Shown: piece by piece, positions 63,169-64,000 of the stretch
Numbering within the stretch: the stretch's first letter is position 1
How the letters are laid out: the number at the start of each line of letters is the position of its first letter
From: Jannaschia sp. CCS1
Lineage (GTDB): Bacteria; Pseudomonadota; Alphaproteobacteria; Rhodobacterales; Rhodobacteraceae
Assembly: GCF_000013565.1 (NCBI RefSeq)
Contig: NC_007802.1
Span: 4,087,501-4,151,500 of the forward strand
Length of the DNA: 64,000 bases
Reading direction: 5' to 3'
Position numbers and translations under genes: made by a program
The notes under the pieces: model-generated
What the model was told of the DNA's origin: nothing
Databases searched by the model: none
Seen by the model: only the letters and a program-made list of their open reading frames with translations

Positions 63169-63188
63169 GATCGACGGGTCGGCGGAAT

Positions 63189-63219
63189 GCCCCCCCTACG
63201 GATGGCCTGTAGGGGGGGC
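63189..63219. terminator. GC-rich hairpin between the M16 pair and mutL
   Basis: GCCCCCCCTAC (63189-63199) pairs perfectly with GTAGGGGGGGC (63209-63219) across a 9-base loop. No T run follows, so intrinsic termination would be inefficient; pausing or Rho-assisted termination is possible. Confidence 0.5.
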
Positions 63220-63296
63220 GACCCGCCGGACGATTCCGATGCCGGGCACATGGGAATCGGTTCCCCGGACATCCATGTCATGCTACAGATAGCGTC

Positions 63297-64000
63297 ATGG
63301 CCCAAGCGCACCCCAACATATCCACAAACCCACGCCCGGTGATCCGTCAGCTGGACGAGGCTGCGATCAACCGCATCGCGGCGGGGGAAGTGGTGGAACG
63401 CCCCGCCTCTGCTGTCAAAGAACTGGTGGAAAACGCGATAGATGCCGATGCGCGGCGCATCGTGATTGAGGTGGCCCACGGCGGCAAAACCCTGATCCGC
63501 GTGACAGATGACGGCTGCGGGATGGAGGCGGCGGACCTGCCGCTGGCCCTGTCGCGCCACGCGACCTCCAAGATCGACGGCACAGATCTGCTCAATATCC
63601 ATTCCTTCGGGTTTCGGGGGGAGGCGTTGCCGTCCCTGGGGTCTGTCGGGCGGTTGTCGATCACCTCGCGGGCATCGGATGCGGGCCACATGATCCGCGT
63701 GACCGGCGGTGCCCATGATGCCGTGAAGCCCGCCGCGCTGAACCGGGGCACTCTTGTGGAGCTGCGCGATCTCTTCTTCGCCACGCCCGCACGCCTGAAG
63801 TTCCTGCGCACGGATCGGGCCGAGATGCAGGCGATCACCGATGTGGTGAAGCGTCTGGCGATGGCGGAGCCTGCGGTAGGTTTCACGTTGAAAGACGTGA
63901 GTGACGGCGAACGGGTGACGTTCCGCGTCGACCCGGAACAGGGCGATCTGTTCGACGCGCTGCGGGGGCGGCTGACGGCGATCATGGGGCGTGACTTCAC
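63297..64000 (+). CDS. mutL: DNA mismatch repair protein MutL (5' part)
   Basis: The first 234 codons of MutL run off the window. GHKL ATPase motifs are complete: [24 protein letters not shown] (catalytic Glu42), DDGCGM, and [12 protein letters not shown]. It couples MutS mismatch recognition to strand processing. The start ATG at 63297 is inferred from conserved length before motif I; no strong ribosome-binding sequence is visible. The C-terminal dimerisation/endonuclease region is outside the window. Confidence 0.96.
   Translation, partial: MAQAHPNISTNPRPVIRQLDEAAINRIAAGEVVERPASAVKELVENAIDADARRIVIEVAHGGKTLIRVTDDGCGMEAADLPLALSRHATSKIDGTDLLNIHSFGFRGEALPSLGSVGRLSITSRASDAGHMIRVTGGAHDAVKPAALNRGTLVELRDLFFATPARLKFLRTDRAEMQAITDVVKRLAMAEPAVGFTLKDVSDGERVTFRVDPEQGDLFDALRGRLTAIMGRDF

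Noticed and set aside
1-64000. CRISPR arrays, insertion sequences, prophage or integrase genes, toxin-antitoxin pairs
   Set aside because: No regularly spaced repeats, transposase or integrase motifs, or recognisable toxin-antitoxin pairs were seen. Apart from the small insertions noted, the window reads as conserved chromosome.

Overview
The window is about 64 kb of GC-rich chromosome from an alphaproteobacterium. It most likely comes from the order Rhodobacterales (Rhodobacter/Roseobacter group). The evidence is the divergent rpoE-chrR / flavin oxidoreductase-DUF1365-MFS-SDR locus, the rbfA-truB-rpsO-pnp order, the sun/rsmB-heparinase-purH-lspA-DUF3035-M16-M16 block, a 41-residue L36, and a DinB with an N-terminal zinc-finger-like motif. 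The genus cannot be settled by reading. No insertion sequence, prophage, CRISPR array or rRNA operon was seen. Genes are tightly packed, often with 4-bp ATGA overlaps.

Layout. 0.1-7.4 kb: an FMN-binding glutamate-synthase-like protein, two exported fasciclin (FAS1) proteins, a VOC protein and the chaperone ClpB. 7.7-14.5 kb: pyrF, an SPFH/NfeD membrane pair, a GNAT acetyltransferase, dinB, N-formylglutamate amidohydrolase, tRNA-Val(GAC) and rpmJ. 14.6-17.5 kb: an envelope module with a Cys-less caspase-like peptidoglycan-binding protein, a JAMM-like DUF4329 protein and an EF-hand protein. 17.5-28.7 kb: one long leftward operon holding a complete branched-chain-amino-acid-type (Liv) ABC importer, two adenylate-forming CoA ligases, a periplasmic cupin and four small exported proteins of unknown function. 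A hybrid PAS histidine kinase and an OmpR-type regulator are transcribed divergently from it (28.9-31.5 kb). 31.5-33 kb: saccharopine dehydrogenase and a DUF3775 protein.

33-39.7 kb is the singlet-oxygen/photo-oxidative stress locus. The ECF sigma factor RpoE and anti-sigma factor ChrR face a four-gene operon (FAD oxidoreductase, DUF1365, MFS, SDR). A TGATCC-N18-TA promoter-like element serves each direction. ChrR keeps every C-terminal cupin ligand known from Rhodobacter sphaeroides but has lost both cysteines of its N-terminal zinc site. I consider this the most interesting observation in the window. 39.8-43.2 kb: aldehyde dehydrogenase, 1-Cys peroxiredoxin and L,D-transpeptidase.

43.6-52.8 kb is the translation/RNA block rbfA-truB-rpsO-pnp, with extra genes inserted at every junction. 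These are a DUF2233 protein, DUF1643 plus an alpha/beta hydrolase, an acidic RTX protein preceded by a four-heptad Pho-box-like array, and a lower-GC P-loop ATPase between rpsO and pnp. 53-64 kb holds housekeeping genes (dapB, a DUF1674 protein, rsmB, heparinase-like, purH, lspA, DUF3035 lipoprotein, an M16 peptidase pair) and ends inside mutL.

Most of the window is ordinary conserved chromosome. The points worth a second look are the ChrR zinc-site loss with its divergent promoters, the Pho-box-like array, the exported-protein set inside the Liv operon, the interrupted rpsO-pnp pair, and several structured intergenic elements (tandem palindromes, a G-quadruplex-capable hairpin loop, dispersed repeats).
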